Source: Notospermus geniculatus
Lineage: Eukaryota; Nemertea; Pilidiophora; Heteronemertea; Lineidae
DNA: 64,000 nt
NCBI GenBank assembly: GCA_002633025.1
Contig: NMRB01001905.1
Coordinates: 62,001-126,000 of the forward strand
Direction: 5' to 3'
Of this stretch, positions 9,800 through 20,549 are shown piece after piece. The stretch's first letter is position 1. Every line of letters starts with the position of its first letter. The notes beneath the pieces are model-generated. The model did no database searches. It was not told where the DNA came from and saw only the letters and a program-made list of their open reading frames with translations. The translations under genes were made by a program, and so were the position numbers.

Positions 9800-10425
9800 G
9801 CTGCGGCAGGCCAATTGACGTAGAGACTAGCCAGAGTCTCACATCAACGTTAGGGATCGCACCTGGGGCCTTCAGACCCCTAGCTAAAAACCTGCGCCAC
9901 TACACCACAGCAGTTCCTTAGGGATCGAACCTAGGGTCTTCTAACCACCAGCTAGAAGCGTAGGGCACTACACCACATCTCACTTGGGAGGCTATTTGAA
10001 GAAAAGAGACTTGCATACCCAGTTTCTCACACCAACGGACCTTCTGACCATCGCCAGAAACTCAAGCCACTACACCCCAGCAGCTCCTTGGGGATCGAAC
10101 ATAGGTTCTTCTGACCACCAGCTAGAAATGTTGGCCACTACACCGCAGCAGCTCCTCCATAGGGAACGAACCTGGGACCTTCTGACTCATAGCCAGAAAC
10201 CTAAGCCACTACACTACAACAGCTCCTTGGGAATCGAACCTGGGACCTTCTGACCACCAGCCAGAAACCTAAGCCACTACACCACAGCAGCTCCTTGGGA
10301 ATCGAACCTGGGACCTTCTGACCACCAGCCAGAAACCTAAGCCACTACACCACAGCAGCTCCTTGGGAATCGAACCTGGGACCTTCTGACCACCAGCCAG
10401 AAACCTGAGCCACTGCACCATTGCG
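9800..10425 (-). repeat. 68-bp tandem array of tRNA-like SINE heads
   Basis: About seven units have a 68-bp period; the GCCAC marker recurs at 9896, about 9964, 10066, 10134, 10205, 10273, 10341 and 10409. On the minus strand each unit has an A-box-like TGGTGTAGTGG and a B box, GGTTCGATTCC in the best units. The stretch between folds as a five-pair anticodon-like stem with a seven-base loop CTGGTGG. The T and acceptor stems do not pair, so these are not functional tRNAs. The last three units are nearly identical. A body fragment (GAGACTCTGGCTA on the minus strand) lies at about 9819-9841 and is shared with 18548-18975. Confidence 0.85.
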
Positions 10426-10429
10426 GCTT

Positions 10430-12250
10430 CACTATCACCCCTCATCTTCACCCCATTTGATTGATTGATAATTTCACTGATTGATAACGAAGCTGACGAG
10501 TCATTAGACAAATAATTCTAATCTGCCAGCCGTCTCATTAATGAGATTTTAGTCCCATTTAGTAATCAACCATTTTACATATTCAAAACCAATTATTTCC
10601 ACCTCTGCCTGATTTTCGTCGAGTAATTTACACTTCATCCGGAGGACACAAACTGAGTCAAAAGAGTCGCTGATTGCTTGAGGTGTTGTCTCTTTTAAAC
10701 AGGTTTGACTTGCAAATCCCTCTACATGTATCTTAAAAGGAATTCATTCATTCGAATGCAATGAAAATCTGCTTGGTTTCGTTAGGTGATGAGGAAGGCA
10801 TCAATGAAGCTTGTGATCTTCTGATAAGTTGCATCAGAGAGGAAACTCTACAACTTTTTATCACGGTGGACTGGCATTGTGAGTGGCTGTACCGTAAAAA
10901 CGGAGCAAAATGTTGTGTCACGATGTCCTGGACGCAGAGCAAAGTGGATCAGTGCTTTATTTGTGCAAAGTAGCATTTCAGTAACACTGCTGTGAGTTCA
11001 CTCTCAGCCGACATGCTTTGGCTTAGTAATGTCAGAGAAGCTATGTAACTACTCTGGTGGTTTGCAGCAACAACATGCACCAAGATTGCAGTTGTAAAGT
11101 GGTATTGCCAGGAATTGAGCTTGACTTCCAACCTGACCTCTGAGACCTTACAACTTTGATTCAGGTGGAAGTTAGTTTCTGTAAAACACTGGCCTCCTCA
11201 TCACCACTGCTGGTCAGTATTAGACAAATGATTCCAAAGTCAGCAAAAAGACTCCGTGCTACAAGTCGATTTCATTAATAAACCCTTAGTTTCAAATATG
11301 AAAGTGAGTGAGTAGTGATGGCTGCAACATTGCCACTGATTACAGACAAGGACAACAACCAAGAGGCTATTCTTGCTGAAAGCTAATAATCTGTATACCA
11401 TAATGTAATGAGAAAAAAGCCATTTATCCATCAGCACTGACCATTAGCCTATCAAAAATACCTATAAGGACTTACACGTGGGAAAGGTCATATAATCATG
11501 TGAAAGCTGTTGGTGTTAGCACTCTGCCAGAGCAAAAACCTGTCAGACAGTGACCAATCCACTTCTGCCTGATTAGTATGGATGGTGCGGGGCTTTAGGA
11601 CATGATGAGGCTTATCTGAGATTGTCTCGGAAAAGGTGTCTGCATAAGGAAGTGCAGTGCATAATGGCTCAGGTCTTGGAGTAGTTAGTAGTAGCCCTGT
11701 GGCCAGATTTATGACATGTACGAAGCCCTCGCAACTGTGAGCATGCAACACAAATCTATTGTTTAATAACTCTGTGCTATTGTTCACTTGCTGCAACGAC
11801 AGATTTTCATGTTCGCGCTAAGTTGCAAGGGGTTTGTAAATATGGGCCTGGCTGGTCACTGGTGTGAATTTCACTCTTTTAGATTATTTTTGATTTATCC
11901 TGTGCTGTTGTTCCTGTCGAGTTATCAAACAGGTTGGACTAAAGCCAGCAGAGTAGGCCTACTAGGCCGCGATATCGTACGATCTGCTTGCCACCGAGCA
12001 AAATCAGCTATTATGCCAGGTGTGCGCTGAACAGAGATGCGTGGAATCGTCTCGCCAGCAATGTTTACCCGTTCATCAAAGAATACCAAGACCGAAATCG
12101 CCCAGTCTGCAGTGGTTAGTGAGAAGATCGGTGGTGAATGGATCACATGCGATATCACCTGGTGTGCTGTCCGCTGAAGGCAGGGCAGGGCAAGGTCACA
12201 GCAGACCACAAATTTGTAGTTGAGCAGAGTGAAGCATATAAAAGACAGCG
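10430..12250. other. No recognisable feature apart from a small MITE relic
   Basis: Short frames only, up to 102 codons on the minus strand at 11488-11796 with no motif. A partial MITE end (CACCTGGTGTGCTG, 12157-12170) matches the family of 18687-18785. Confidence 0.4.
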
Positions 12251-12251
12251 A

Positions 12252-12519
12252 CAGTACGTTGCACAATTGACCTCCCTTCCACACCGCGCACCACCCGCGT
12301 ACCAGATGCAGCGTCATTCTCGTACCATCCTCGTATCTTCCGAGGACGTGGTGCGGTGTCATGGAAGGCATGCAGTGAAGACGTAACGTCATTCACCCGA
12401 CGTCACGCAACAGAGACGCGTGACGTACCTGTACCATCCGCGATGAACTAAAGGTTACCTTCCGCGCCACGTCCTAGGAAGGTACGCGGATAAAGGGAGG
12501 TCAATTGTGCAACGTACTG
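12252..12519. mobile_element. CAGTACGTTGC MITE, copy 1
   Basis: The terminal inverted repeats are CAGTACGTTGCACAATTGAC plus CTCCC and the exact complement. The interior is GC-rich with ACGTCA words and internal inverted repeats (CCTAGGACGTGG-type). It is closely similar over its length to the copy at 21400-21667. TA follows the right end; the left flank is GA, so a TA duplication is not intact. A 155-codon minus-strand frame (11925-12392) runs through it and is not a gene. Confidence 0.87.
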
Positions 12520-12524
12520 TAGTT

Positions 12525-13305
12525 GACCCAAGTTGATCCAACACTGCCACCTGAAGGTGCCTAAGATGGGCCATCATCTCAATAAGCAACAGGGCTGCAG
12601 AAACCGTGATAAAGTCTCGTCTAGAGAAGAGTGAATGGCTCTCCCATTAGTTTCAGTATGCATGGTGATCACCACAGTTGGTAGTATAATCTAATTGCTG
12701 TACCAACATCATACTGTTCTCATCGCCCTTTCAAAGTTCCCTTGCTATCATGATTTCCAAGTCTCTGCATATCCACTCTATTGAGTTATGACAACCTTAG
12801 TGAGATGGGGCCTGGACAAAGTGGAAGACTTTTAACAAAGATAATAGAATTAAAGATGGTGTTAGGCGTATCACGTTTGCTGTATTAGCCGAGGAGGACA
12901 ATGGCTTGCTGTTGCTATTAATGATTAAATGGTGGATTTTTTATAGCGTGATGCACTCCGGGTTGTTGCGGTGATAGACATTTCCTTCCATCTACTTTCA
13001 TCATGTATCCATTAGACATAATGTCCTGATTAGGTCATCATCTAATGAACTAATGAGGAAAAGTTGGTCAACTCAGTGAAAAATTGCCTCGTGATATGGA
13101 AAGTTATATTAATTTCTGTCCAGGTCAGCCCTTCAAAAGTCATATGAGGCGTTTTGATGGTTCTGCTATTGTTGCAGGACCCTGTTCGGAGAACTTGGAC
13201 CTGGGATGTGGTAGCTGTCATCATGTTGAGATTCTGCTGTTCAGTGTGAGTTTCTTTTGCTCAGTTGCAGAGAATAACAGGGGTCCGCCACTTGAGAGTT
13301 CCCTC
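12525..13305. other. No recognisable feature
   Basis: Unique-looking sequence with no frame over 80 codons free of repeats. Confidence 0.4.
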
Positions 13306-13314
13306 ATGCAGATT

Positions 13315-13469
13315 CAGGTGTGAATCCAGTGGGGCCCTTTTGGTCAACAAATCTGTAAAGTTGACCATGAAATCCTGAAGTTTGGAGCAAATCGTTGAAA
13401 TTCACCACAGATTTCAATGTTTCTAGCACAGTGCACCCCCTCTTTTCCCAAATCATGGATCTGTCCCTG
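13315..13469. mobile_element. CAGGGG-type MITE with 5-bp duplication
   Basis: It starts CAGGTGTGAATCCAG and ends ATGGATCTGTCCCTG. The flanks are AGATT (13310-13314 and 13470-13474). The interior shares TCTGTAAAGTTGACC, GAGCAAATCGTTGAAATTC and CCCCCTCTTTTCCCAAATC with sister copies. Confidence 0.88.
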
Positions 13470-13474
13470 AGATT

Positions 13475-14065
13475 GACTGGCAATGGGCAGTTCAACATTG
13501 TCAGATTTCGTCGGACTCATGCTACCACCAACATGAACCCTGCATTTATAGGCCACCAAATCCCTCTACTTGTTGTGCAGTTTCTCCCCTTACAATCGAT
13601 TCCCTTACATATTACCCTGTCATTCTTGTGGCGAACCATGTCAGCCACTGCATCCTCCGAGCACGTTATAAAAACAACGCCATTCTTTCCATCAAAGTAT
13701 TCTCTCTATGGGACATTAATCTCCACCTCAGAGATGAAATGTCGCAAATAAGAGTTTCTTTATCAGGTCACCGGTGTGAGGTTATTTCCCCTGTGAACGT
13801 CTGTCGAGATAAACCAGGCTAAAGTGGTATTCCCAATGTTGCTATAAACTATTTATTGCCGATGAGGAAGATGACAGAAGTCTTCTGTCTGTCTCTTTGT
13901 CTTTTCTGCGGTGCGTTTGTGGAAATGGTTGTTCTGTTATCTGCCCAATGAGGCTTTTTTCTCGAGTCACCTGTAGATCACTTGTTTGTCAGGGTTTTGA
14001 ACAACCAGGCCCAGGCGTCCACTCTCTGTTGACATCTTCTCTGACTTGCTGCCCTCCAATTGTAA
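13475..14065. other. No recognisable feature
   Basis: Two overlapping plus-strand frames (13395-13822) have no recognisable domain. No repeat was seen. Confidence 0.4.
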
Positions 14066-14066
14066 A

Positions 14067-14267
14067 TGTGACCCGGCACAGCAATATGAGTCAGAATGTG
14101 CACAGAAGAAGACCGAAGATGACACCAGACAACAGTTACAGAAATGGACAAAGCCAAATTTCACAATCGGCAGACAATCCTGAAATCAACAAACCGTTCA
14201 TGTCACCTTGGACATGTTAGGTCTTCTTCTGTGCGCATTCCGACTCATTTTGCTGTGCCAGGTCACA
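14067..14267. mobile_element. TGTGACC MITE, copy 1
   Basis: The terminal inverted repeats are TGTGACCCGGCACAGCAA and the complement of its variant, extending through ATGAGTC, GAATG and GCACAGAAGA (over 40 bp). The interior holds ATGACACCAGACAACAG. A second copy at 31118-31318 has the interior in the opposite orientation. Confidence 0.87.
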
Positions 14268-14409
14268 AATGGCAACATTTCTACCAAGAATCTGGGGGAG
14301 TAGACTTGACTAAGAAAACAGCTAGACTTCATAGGACAGTGTACGTGATGGTACATAAGGAAGCTATTCCTTCAGTTGATCTTCTTCCTGCATACATCTT
14401 CCTATTCAT

Positions 14410-14567
14410 TGTATCCATGACGTAGGCCCAGGCCTACATGACGTTGTGACGTTGCGCGTTTTGCCCACCAGCTTTCTTCAGCAAAGCAATGAATTTTGCC
14501 CACCACCTTTGCGTCATTACGGCAACGTCAGCAATGGCGGACACTGTCGGAGTTACGTCATGGATAC
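14410..14567. mobile_element. GTATCCATGACGTA MITE
   Basis: GTATCCATGACGTA at the left is inverted at 14554-14567. The interior has CpG-rich GACGTTG words and a short direct repeat (TTTTGCCCACCA...CTTT). There is no second copy in the window. Confidence 0.6.
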
Positions 14568-14569
14568 GA

Positions 14570-15340
14570 TGAATACATGTCTGGAGTCAGATCAAGTAAC
14601 TTGTGTCGATCCCACACTGTTCCTTTCCTTTGGAAACACGAGAAATCGCCAAACACCAATAGCTTAGCCAGTGTGTTAGGTGTACCCCTCACTCTTCCTC
14701 TTTATGTCAAGTTCATTCCTTCAGAGCCTCTCTCCTTCTCACTCCATTTCTGACCTTGGCTTGTTATAACAACACAGGTCAACATGTTACACACAATCGC
14801 CATCTAAGAACCCCAAATGGCCATCCATCCATATCTTGGATGTCGGTCATACCGTATCACCGTGTGAAGAATTATTTGTTGAGTACTCCTGGGACTGCTA
14901 AGAAATTGCTTCTAGATCGTAGTTCACATTGCTGTTAGGCTCATTCAGTTAGTCGTTGGAGTTGTCCCGTCGTACGCTGTTGCTGACTCCCCGAAGAGTT
15001 GCTGGCTTAATTGCCATCAAAATGCGGTGTCGGTGTAGCAGCGTATGGCGTTCAATTGATAACGTGTTGAATTGGGTGGCCGCACCCAATTTTGTCTATT
15101 TGTCAAAGTTGATCTTATAATAGTAGTCCTGGCATTGGTGCTATGAAGGAAACAGTTAAGACTGAAAGTCTTCTATTACCGTCATTTACCTTAACGAAAG
15201 AAACTGCGTTGCTGTCCTAATGATCTTCAACATGTACCACCTCAAAATTTGACTTTCCCTAATTGACGGGCACAGACTTCTCCCAAAATACAAATGGTAT
15301 TATCACCTCCACAGACAACATTGGGCAAATGCCAGAGAAG
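14570..15340. other. No recognisable feature
   Basis: Unique-looking sequence with short frames only. Confidence 0.4.
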
Positions 15341-15344
15341 ACCT

Positions 15345-15790
15345 GCACTGTCAAAGAGTGTCGGTCTCGCTATCACATGAGGAGTGGGTGAGACCATGGA
15401 TCAACATCACTGGAACCCTGAGGTGACTGTGGCGATGTTTCCACGGCACCACTCTCTCGGACAGCCTTCATCTTGACCTCCAACAACATAACAAACATGC
15501 ACAGTCGGAGGAGTCACCCTCTCTATCACATGAAGAGTGGGTCAGACCATGGATCAACCCCACCGGAACCTCAGAGGTGACTGTGACAATGTTACCACTG
15601 CACCTCTCTGACAGCGTTCATCTTGACCTCCAACAACATAACAAACTTGCACAGTCGGAGGAGTCACCCTCTCTATCACATGAAGAGTGGGTCAGACCAT
15701 GCATCAGCCAGCCGGAACCCTGAGGTGACTCTACCGACGTTTCCACCACTTTTCTGATAGCCTTCATCTTCACCTCCAACAACATAATAA
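15345..15790 (+). repeat. Roughly 150-bp unit in three tandem copies
   Basis: TATCACATGA recurs at 15371, 15524 and 15674 (periods 153 and 150). Shared blocks are GAGTGGGT, AGACCATGGATCA, GAGGTGACT, CTTCATCTTGACCTCCAACA and ACAGTCGGAGGAGTCACC. The periods are multiples of three and one frame stays open across most of units two and three, but in-frame stops and the lack of a start argue against coding. Confidence 0.85.
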
Positions 15791-15799
15791 ATGTTCCAG

Positions 15800-16500
15800 A
15801 GCCGTGTCATATCCCCAGTCGTTTTATCTCGTAACACCAGTGGTCAGTGCATACTAAAACATCACAGAGAAATTCTCAGGTGGCTAATTAAAGGTTGTTG
15901 GACATCCGGAAATATTGGGATTTTAAAAAGGATTTCTCAGTGGTCGTTCCGGCGTTGGGGACATGACTAAGATATAGCCTCGACATGGTTCGTAAAGGTG
16001 ATGGCGAATTGTTGTAGAGGTTCTGTCTCCTGCAGGTCATTAGTTGAGATTTGCTTGGGCTGGGTACGGTTCGGATGCCACGCCTGTAGGCCCTGCTTTC
16101 AGCACGTAGATGAGACCCCAAGGCCTGCCTTAAGGGAGGAAATAAGTGCTAAATGAGCTGTAAAATCGTGAAATAAATACTGTATATTGACTCTGCCCGT
16201 GGCCAAGATATTGCTGCTATTGGTTTTTGGACTGTTCCAGCAGCACCTGGGCTGTTTAGATCACTGATTCTCCCGTATCAAGCTGACTCATCGGAAACAA
16301 TCAATTTTACCATGTCGCTTGCCTGTCTTCTGTGATATGCAGCCAGACAAAGAGACAGTGTTTAATTCGAGGTTTGATTGTAGCTGTCCTAGTCGTCATG
16401 ATGGTGGGATTCAATTTTAGTGAAGTTTGTTAATTCATTCATTGGTGCTATTGGATTTGTATGCAAATGGCTGAGCAGAATACAGTTTCTGGCACAATGG
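15800..16500. other. No recognisable feature
   Basis: Nothing I can support between the 150-bp repeat and the minisatellite. Confidence 0.4.
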
Positions 16501-16506
16501 TTGAGA

Positions 16507-17262
16507 ATTCGTGTCGGTGAAAGAGAATATAAAACTGCTTCCTGCTCGGGTTGAAGGAGAATAGAAAACTGCATGCTTCCTACTCCTGTGGAAGGAAAGT
16601 GGAAAACTTCTTCCCACTCCAGTTGGAGAAGAACTTAAAACTGCTTCCTACTCATGTGGAAGGAGCGTATAAAACTGCTTCCTACTCATGTGGAAGGAGC
16701 GTATAAAACTGCTTCCTACTCCTGTGGAAGGAGAATAGAAAACTGCTTCCTACTCCTGTGGAAGGAGAATAGAAAACTGCTTCCTACTCCTGTGGAAGGA
16801 TAGAAAACTGCTTCCTACTCCTGTGGAAGGATAGAAAACTGCTTCCTACTCTCGTGGAAGGATAGAAAACTGCTTCCTACTCCTGTGGAAGGGTATAANN
16901 NNNNNNNNNNNNNNNNNNNNNNNNNNNNNNNNNNNNNNNNNNNNNNNNNNNNNNNNNNNNNNNNNNNNNNNNNNNNNNNNNNNNNNNNNNNNNNNNNNNN
17001 NNNNNNNNNNNNNNNNNNNNNNNNNNNNNNNNNNNNNNNNNNNNNNNNNNNNNNNNNNNNNNNNNNNNNNNNNNNNNNNNNNNNNNNNNNNNNNNNNTGT
17101 GGAAGGATAGAAAACTGCTTCCTACTCCTGTGGAAGGAGAATTCCTACTCCTGTGGAAGGATAGAAAACTGCTTCCTACTCCTGTGGAAGGATAGAAAAC
17201 TGCTTCCTACTCCTGTGGAAGGATAGAAAACTGCTTCCTACTCCTGTGGAAGGAGAGTAGAG
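16507..17262 (+). repeat. 31/34-bp minisatellite spanning an assembly gap
   Basis: Units are built from GAAAACTGCTTCCTACTCC and TGTGGAAGGA. Long units (34 bp) carry an extra AGA before the next unit and short ones are 31 bp. The 5' units are diverged (ATATAAAACTGC, CCCACTCCAGTTGGA) and the later ones nearly uniform, with the 31-bp form dominating next to the gap. The true array is probably longer than assembled. Confidence 0.95.
16899..17097. other. Assembly gap (199 N)
   Basis: A run of N inside the minisatellite. Identical repeat units on both sides explain why assembly stopped. A long frame drawn across it is meaningless. Confidence 0.99.
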
Positions 17263-17264
17263 TG

Positions 17265-17770
17265 CTTCTTTTCCTACTTCTTAGGACCTCTCTACCAGGT
17301 CTGCAACCAGCTGCAGTTGAATCAAGGAACTCTCTAGCTCAGTGATCAGAGACCTAATACCACTACCCAACGGTTTGCTAGACATAAAATCGTTAATCAT
17401 TCACATCTGAGAAGCCTCACCACAAGAACAACATTATCCGTGTTGACGTTTTAACTGATTCTGACTCCTCAGTGGTCATCACCATACTCTGCCTCCGGCA
17501 AATCTCCGCCTTTGATGTCTGACCATCAGAACCATTGTTTAATCTTGCCTAAGACCTAATTAGACGTAATTGAGCTCATTGCAGCTTTGTTGTGGAGAGT
17601 GGAGTATGATTGGCTTTGTTGCAGCTATCATTACAAGAACATTTCACTGACTTCTTGCTCCTCCCAGTTGAGGTAATTACGTAACGTAGACTCCGCAATA
17701 GTTTTGGATTCAGTTTGTCATTGACTTTCATGAAATTAAACACGACATAATGCAAGGTAGCCTACATATA
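17265..17770. other. No recognisable feature
   Basis: Unique-looking sequence between the minisatellite and a MITE. Confidence 0.4.
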
Positions 17771-17888
17771 GGCCCGTATTATAGAAGCCTCCTTAACTCA
17801 AAGGTCCACTTTAAGCTTTTGTATTATGCCCTGCAAACAATAGCTAAAGGTAAACCTAAGAGTTAAGGAAGCTTCTAGAATACGGCCC
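17771..17888. mobile_element. GGCCCGTATT MITE
   Basis: The left end is GGCCCGTATTATAGAAGCCT and the right end the complement of GGGCCGTATTCTAGAAGC, both continuing to CCTTAACTC. The interior has AAGCTTTTGTATTATGCCCT and AGCTAAAGGTAAACC. An inverted, slightly diverged copy is at 47381-47495. Confidence 0.85.
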
Positions 17889-17900
17889 TTAGTAGCTGTA

Positions 17901-18124
17901 AAGGGCGGCGCACACTTGCGATTTTTCGAGCGATTTTCTAGGCGACTGGCCATATCTTTAATTTTTTTAGTTTTTGTTGACTCGTTTGCGACGAGTTTGT
18001 TGACTCGGTTGCTTCCTAGGAAGATCATTGATGTCGCGGATGACATCACTGATCGACCTCAAAGGTAATTATTGCATGCGACGTAGTAGTCGCCCCATTT
18101 TAGTCGCACGTGTGCGCCGCCCTT
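17901..18124. mobile_element. AAGGGCGGCGCACAC MITE
   Basis: The terminal inverted repeats are AAGGGCGGCGCACACTTGCGA (one mismatch) and its complement. The interior has AT-rich and GACTCG-rich parts. It lies 12 bases from the previous MITE. Confidence 0.85.
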
Positions 18125-18129
18125 AGGGA

Positions 18130-18545
18130 TTCATTGCACTATACTATACCACAACCAATATCAAAGTGAATTGATGCATCTCAGCTTCAAGGATATTCGT
18201 CTATTAATTGCCTAATGAGTGAAAACTACTTGCACAACTGATTCACAGTTGTCCTTGTTGTGTCACGATTCTCCAGCTGTTAATGACAGGACCACAGCAA
18301 GTATTATACATGTCTCATGACAGGTGAAGTTCGAGATGTCAGTTAAATGTCAATACCAGGAACAGATGTCTTAATAAGAGAAGATGTAACATCTCTGTGT
18401 CTAATTGATAACGATGATGTCACAACTCATTATCTTGGATAATTATGATACTATAAATGTGAGTTTCTTGACAGGTGTCAATTTGCAATGATCAAAGATC
18501 TGTAGCTCTTTGTCCACATTTGATGATGATGTGGAGGACATGTGG
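18130..18545. other. No recognisable feature
   Basis: Unique-looking AT-rich sequence. Confidence 0.4.
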
Positions 18546-18547
18546 CT

Positions 18548-19065
18548 TCTACGGCAGTGCTTTCCACTTGGCGTGTGAGGCAGAGACTTTAGCCAGAGTC
18601 TCACACTGGGGTTTGAACCATGGACCTCCTATCCACTTCCTGAGATTTGAGCCACTATATCACAGCAGCTCCATGAGTGAGGCTTAAGCCAGCAGCACAC
18701 CAAGTGATTTTGCAAACGATCTTATCGTCACCGAAGCCTGATGGTGATCAGATCGCTTGCAATATCGCCTGGTGTGCTGCTGGCTACCTTCTGTTTACTA
18801 CCTTCTTTCTTTCTTTGTCCTTAATATATTAGCTAGGTTGCTCTTCAACAGCTTGGTGGGATAGCCATTGAGGCAGAGACTTAGCCAGCGTTTCCTACCG
18901 GAGTCGGGCTCAATCCTGAGACCTTCTGACTGCTTCTTGAGATTTGAGCTACTACACCATAGCAGCTTCATGACTGAAGCAGTTGGTGATTAGCTGGTGA
19001 TTAAATCACTTGCAATATCGCCTGGTGTGCTGCTGGCTTATCCTCCGTCCACTACCTTCTTTCTT
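18548..19065 (-). repeat. Duplicated segment: SINE head, MITE and T-rich flank, twice
   Basis: Segment A (about 18548-18815) and segment B (about 18850-19065) share the order GGCAGAGACTT-AGCCAG, a minus-strand tRNA-like head ending CTACACCATAGCAGCT (or CTATATCACAGCAGCT), TGA-GAAGC/GAGGC, a GGTGTGCTGCTGGCT MITE end, then ACTACCTTCTTTCTTT. The same head and body occur at 9800-10425. This is a diverged tandem duplication of a composite. Confidence 0.75.
18687..18785. mobile_element. AGCCAGCAGCACACC MITE
   Basis: AGCCAGCAGCACACCAAG at the left is inverted at the right (TGGTGTGCTGCTGGCT), enclosing GATC-rich inverted words. It is 99 bp. Partial copies lie at 19005-19042, 22478-22505 and 12149-12171. 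Confidence 0.8.
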
Positions 19066-19067
19066 TT

Positions 19068-19740
19068 TGATGTTAAAACACATGAAAGTGACTTTCCCCA
19101 CGACAGAACAATCTAATGATATTCTATCCACAAGGTCCATTTTATGATAAATCACCAGCCAGACGGTCATCAAATATGTTGAAGCTACTTCAACCAAGGT
19201 GCATACAACCCTATCCATTATCTATCACGGAAGCTAACAGTCTCTTCTAATCTAGAAATCAAACAAGTCGCGATTGGAATCCACTCTCTGAGAGGGCATG
19301 CAGGATGAGTCTTAAGTAGATCCTAGTGGTTAGTCAACCATGGATGGCCCGCGGAAAATCGGGCTGTAAATTTCAACGAGGGTTTGAGTGCTGTTGAGTC
19401 GGATGGCGTACTTCATGGCGATGTTGAACACGTTTTCCCTCTATAGCTCTGGAACAGTCAATTATATGGATTGTTTTTAAGAGTGCTCCGCTTCTATAAC
19501 CCTCTGGAAAATAGGTTTTCAAGTACCGCCGTCAAGGGCAGTGTTTTTGATTCAAAGGCTGTTCCTGGTTGGTACAGGTCTAATTGAAATTGACATAGGT
19601 TGTTTTGGAAGTTTTTGAAGGGTGTTTGAGGTTGAAAAAAACTTTGTGATTTCCCAGGTGCAGATGATGATGACAAGATTGTTTCAAATATGAGTTGCTG
19701 TGAAGGTGAAGTGGTGACGGTGACTGCCGTTTACCTCTGA
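19068..19740. other. No recognisable feature
   Basis: Short frames only. Nothing I can support. Confidence 0.4.
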
Positions 19741-19744
19741 AGTT

Positions 19745-19870
19745 GAAGGTTGCTCTTGTCGCAGACCGCCCCGGTAATCGATCCTAGATCTCCTGCATGC
19801 AAGGCAGGCATTCTTCCATCAAGGCAAAAGTCTGGACGTTAGGTTTGAGGGCGTAATGTTTTGTATGTGC
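19745..19870 (-). mobile_element. tRNA-Ala-like SINE fragment
   Basis: On the minus strand GCCTGCCTTGCATGCAGGAG resembles the anticodon arm of tRNA-Ala(UGC), followed by a degraded B box (GGATCGATTACC). The flank AGACTT..GTCTGGACGTTAGG is shared with 20300-20325. The same head occurs at 60740-60850. Confidence 0.6.
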
Positions 19871-20337
19871 CGGTCACCCATCCACGTAGTGATTGTGCTC
19901 AACATTAACTTCTAAGGAAAACGCACTAACCATAAAGGGAATCCTCCATGGCCGGCAGGTTAAGCCGTGCCATATAGTAGTATAGCTACAAGGGGTTCAA
20001 AGCACCATCTCCCCTTCGGACAGAGATGACTTGTACAAATACACCTAACCTCCTATATCTACCACACTCTTCCCATGTTCTCTTTGAGGTCTGTCACCTG
20101 TTACTCACAATACCTCTCGTATCTGATCAGAATCCCTCTCTTTATATGATGCGTACTTTAAAGCAAAGATAGTCGGAGCCAAGATTAGATAAGAAAGCGC
20201 CATCCCAGACAACACCAAATGTCACAGACCGCACCACGAATCAGATATTCGGATCTTCTGTGTTGGAGGTAGACATACGTTGTTTGAGCCTAAAGTTCAG
20301 ACGTTAGGCTTGAGGGCCTAACACATCCCAAATCTAA

Positions 20338-20545
20338 GCCCGGTGGTCGAGTGGTTAGCGTGCTTGACTACCAACTGTACAATGGGTCAGTGCGAGTTCA
20401 AATTGAGAAATATTAATTGAGGGTCCGTCGGATGGGATAAAAGCCGTGGTCGATTGTACCTGAGTATCTATGCCAGGGCAAGTAAAAGACCTCACGCAGG
20501 TGGACTGTAGCCTGTCGTGGATTCCATACCTCCGGCAAAAACCCA
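20338..20545 (+). mobile_element. tRNA-derived SINE, second subfamily
   Basis: The head GGTGGTCGAGTGGTTAGCG has A-box character and GAGTTCAAATT is a weak B box. The body has GTCCGTCGGATGGGATAAAA, CTGAGTATCTATGCCAGGGC and AAGTAAAAGACC, then CCATACCTCC. The same arrangement is at 39812-40025, so the two define a subfamily that shares the GGGCAAGTAAA block with the main SINE. Confidence 0.75.
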
Positions 20546-20549
20546 ACAG

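Noticed and set aside
9800-10425. Cluster of real tRNA genes
   Set aside because: A and B boxes and an anticodon-like arm are present, but T and acceptor stems do not pair and the 68-bp units abut with no spacers or terminators.
11925-12392. 155-codon minus-strand frame
   Set aside because: About a third lies inside the CAGTACGTTGC MITE and the related copy at 21398 breaks the frame differently.
16885-17226. Frame across the N gap
   Set aside because: Made of unknown bases and minisatellite units.
16507-17262. CRISPR array
   Set aside because: The repeats are head-to-tail with no unique spacers, in eukaryotic DNA. The same holds for 38205-38790 and 57161-58225.
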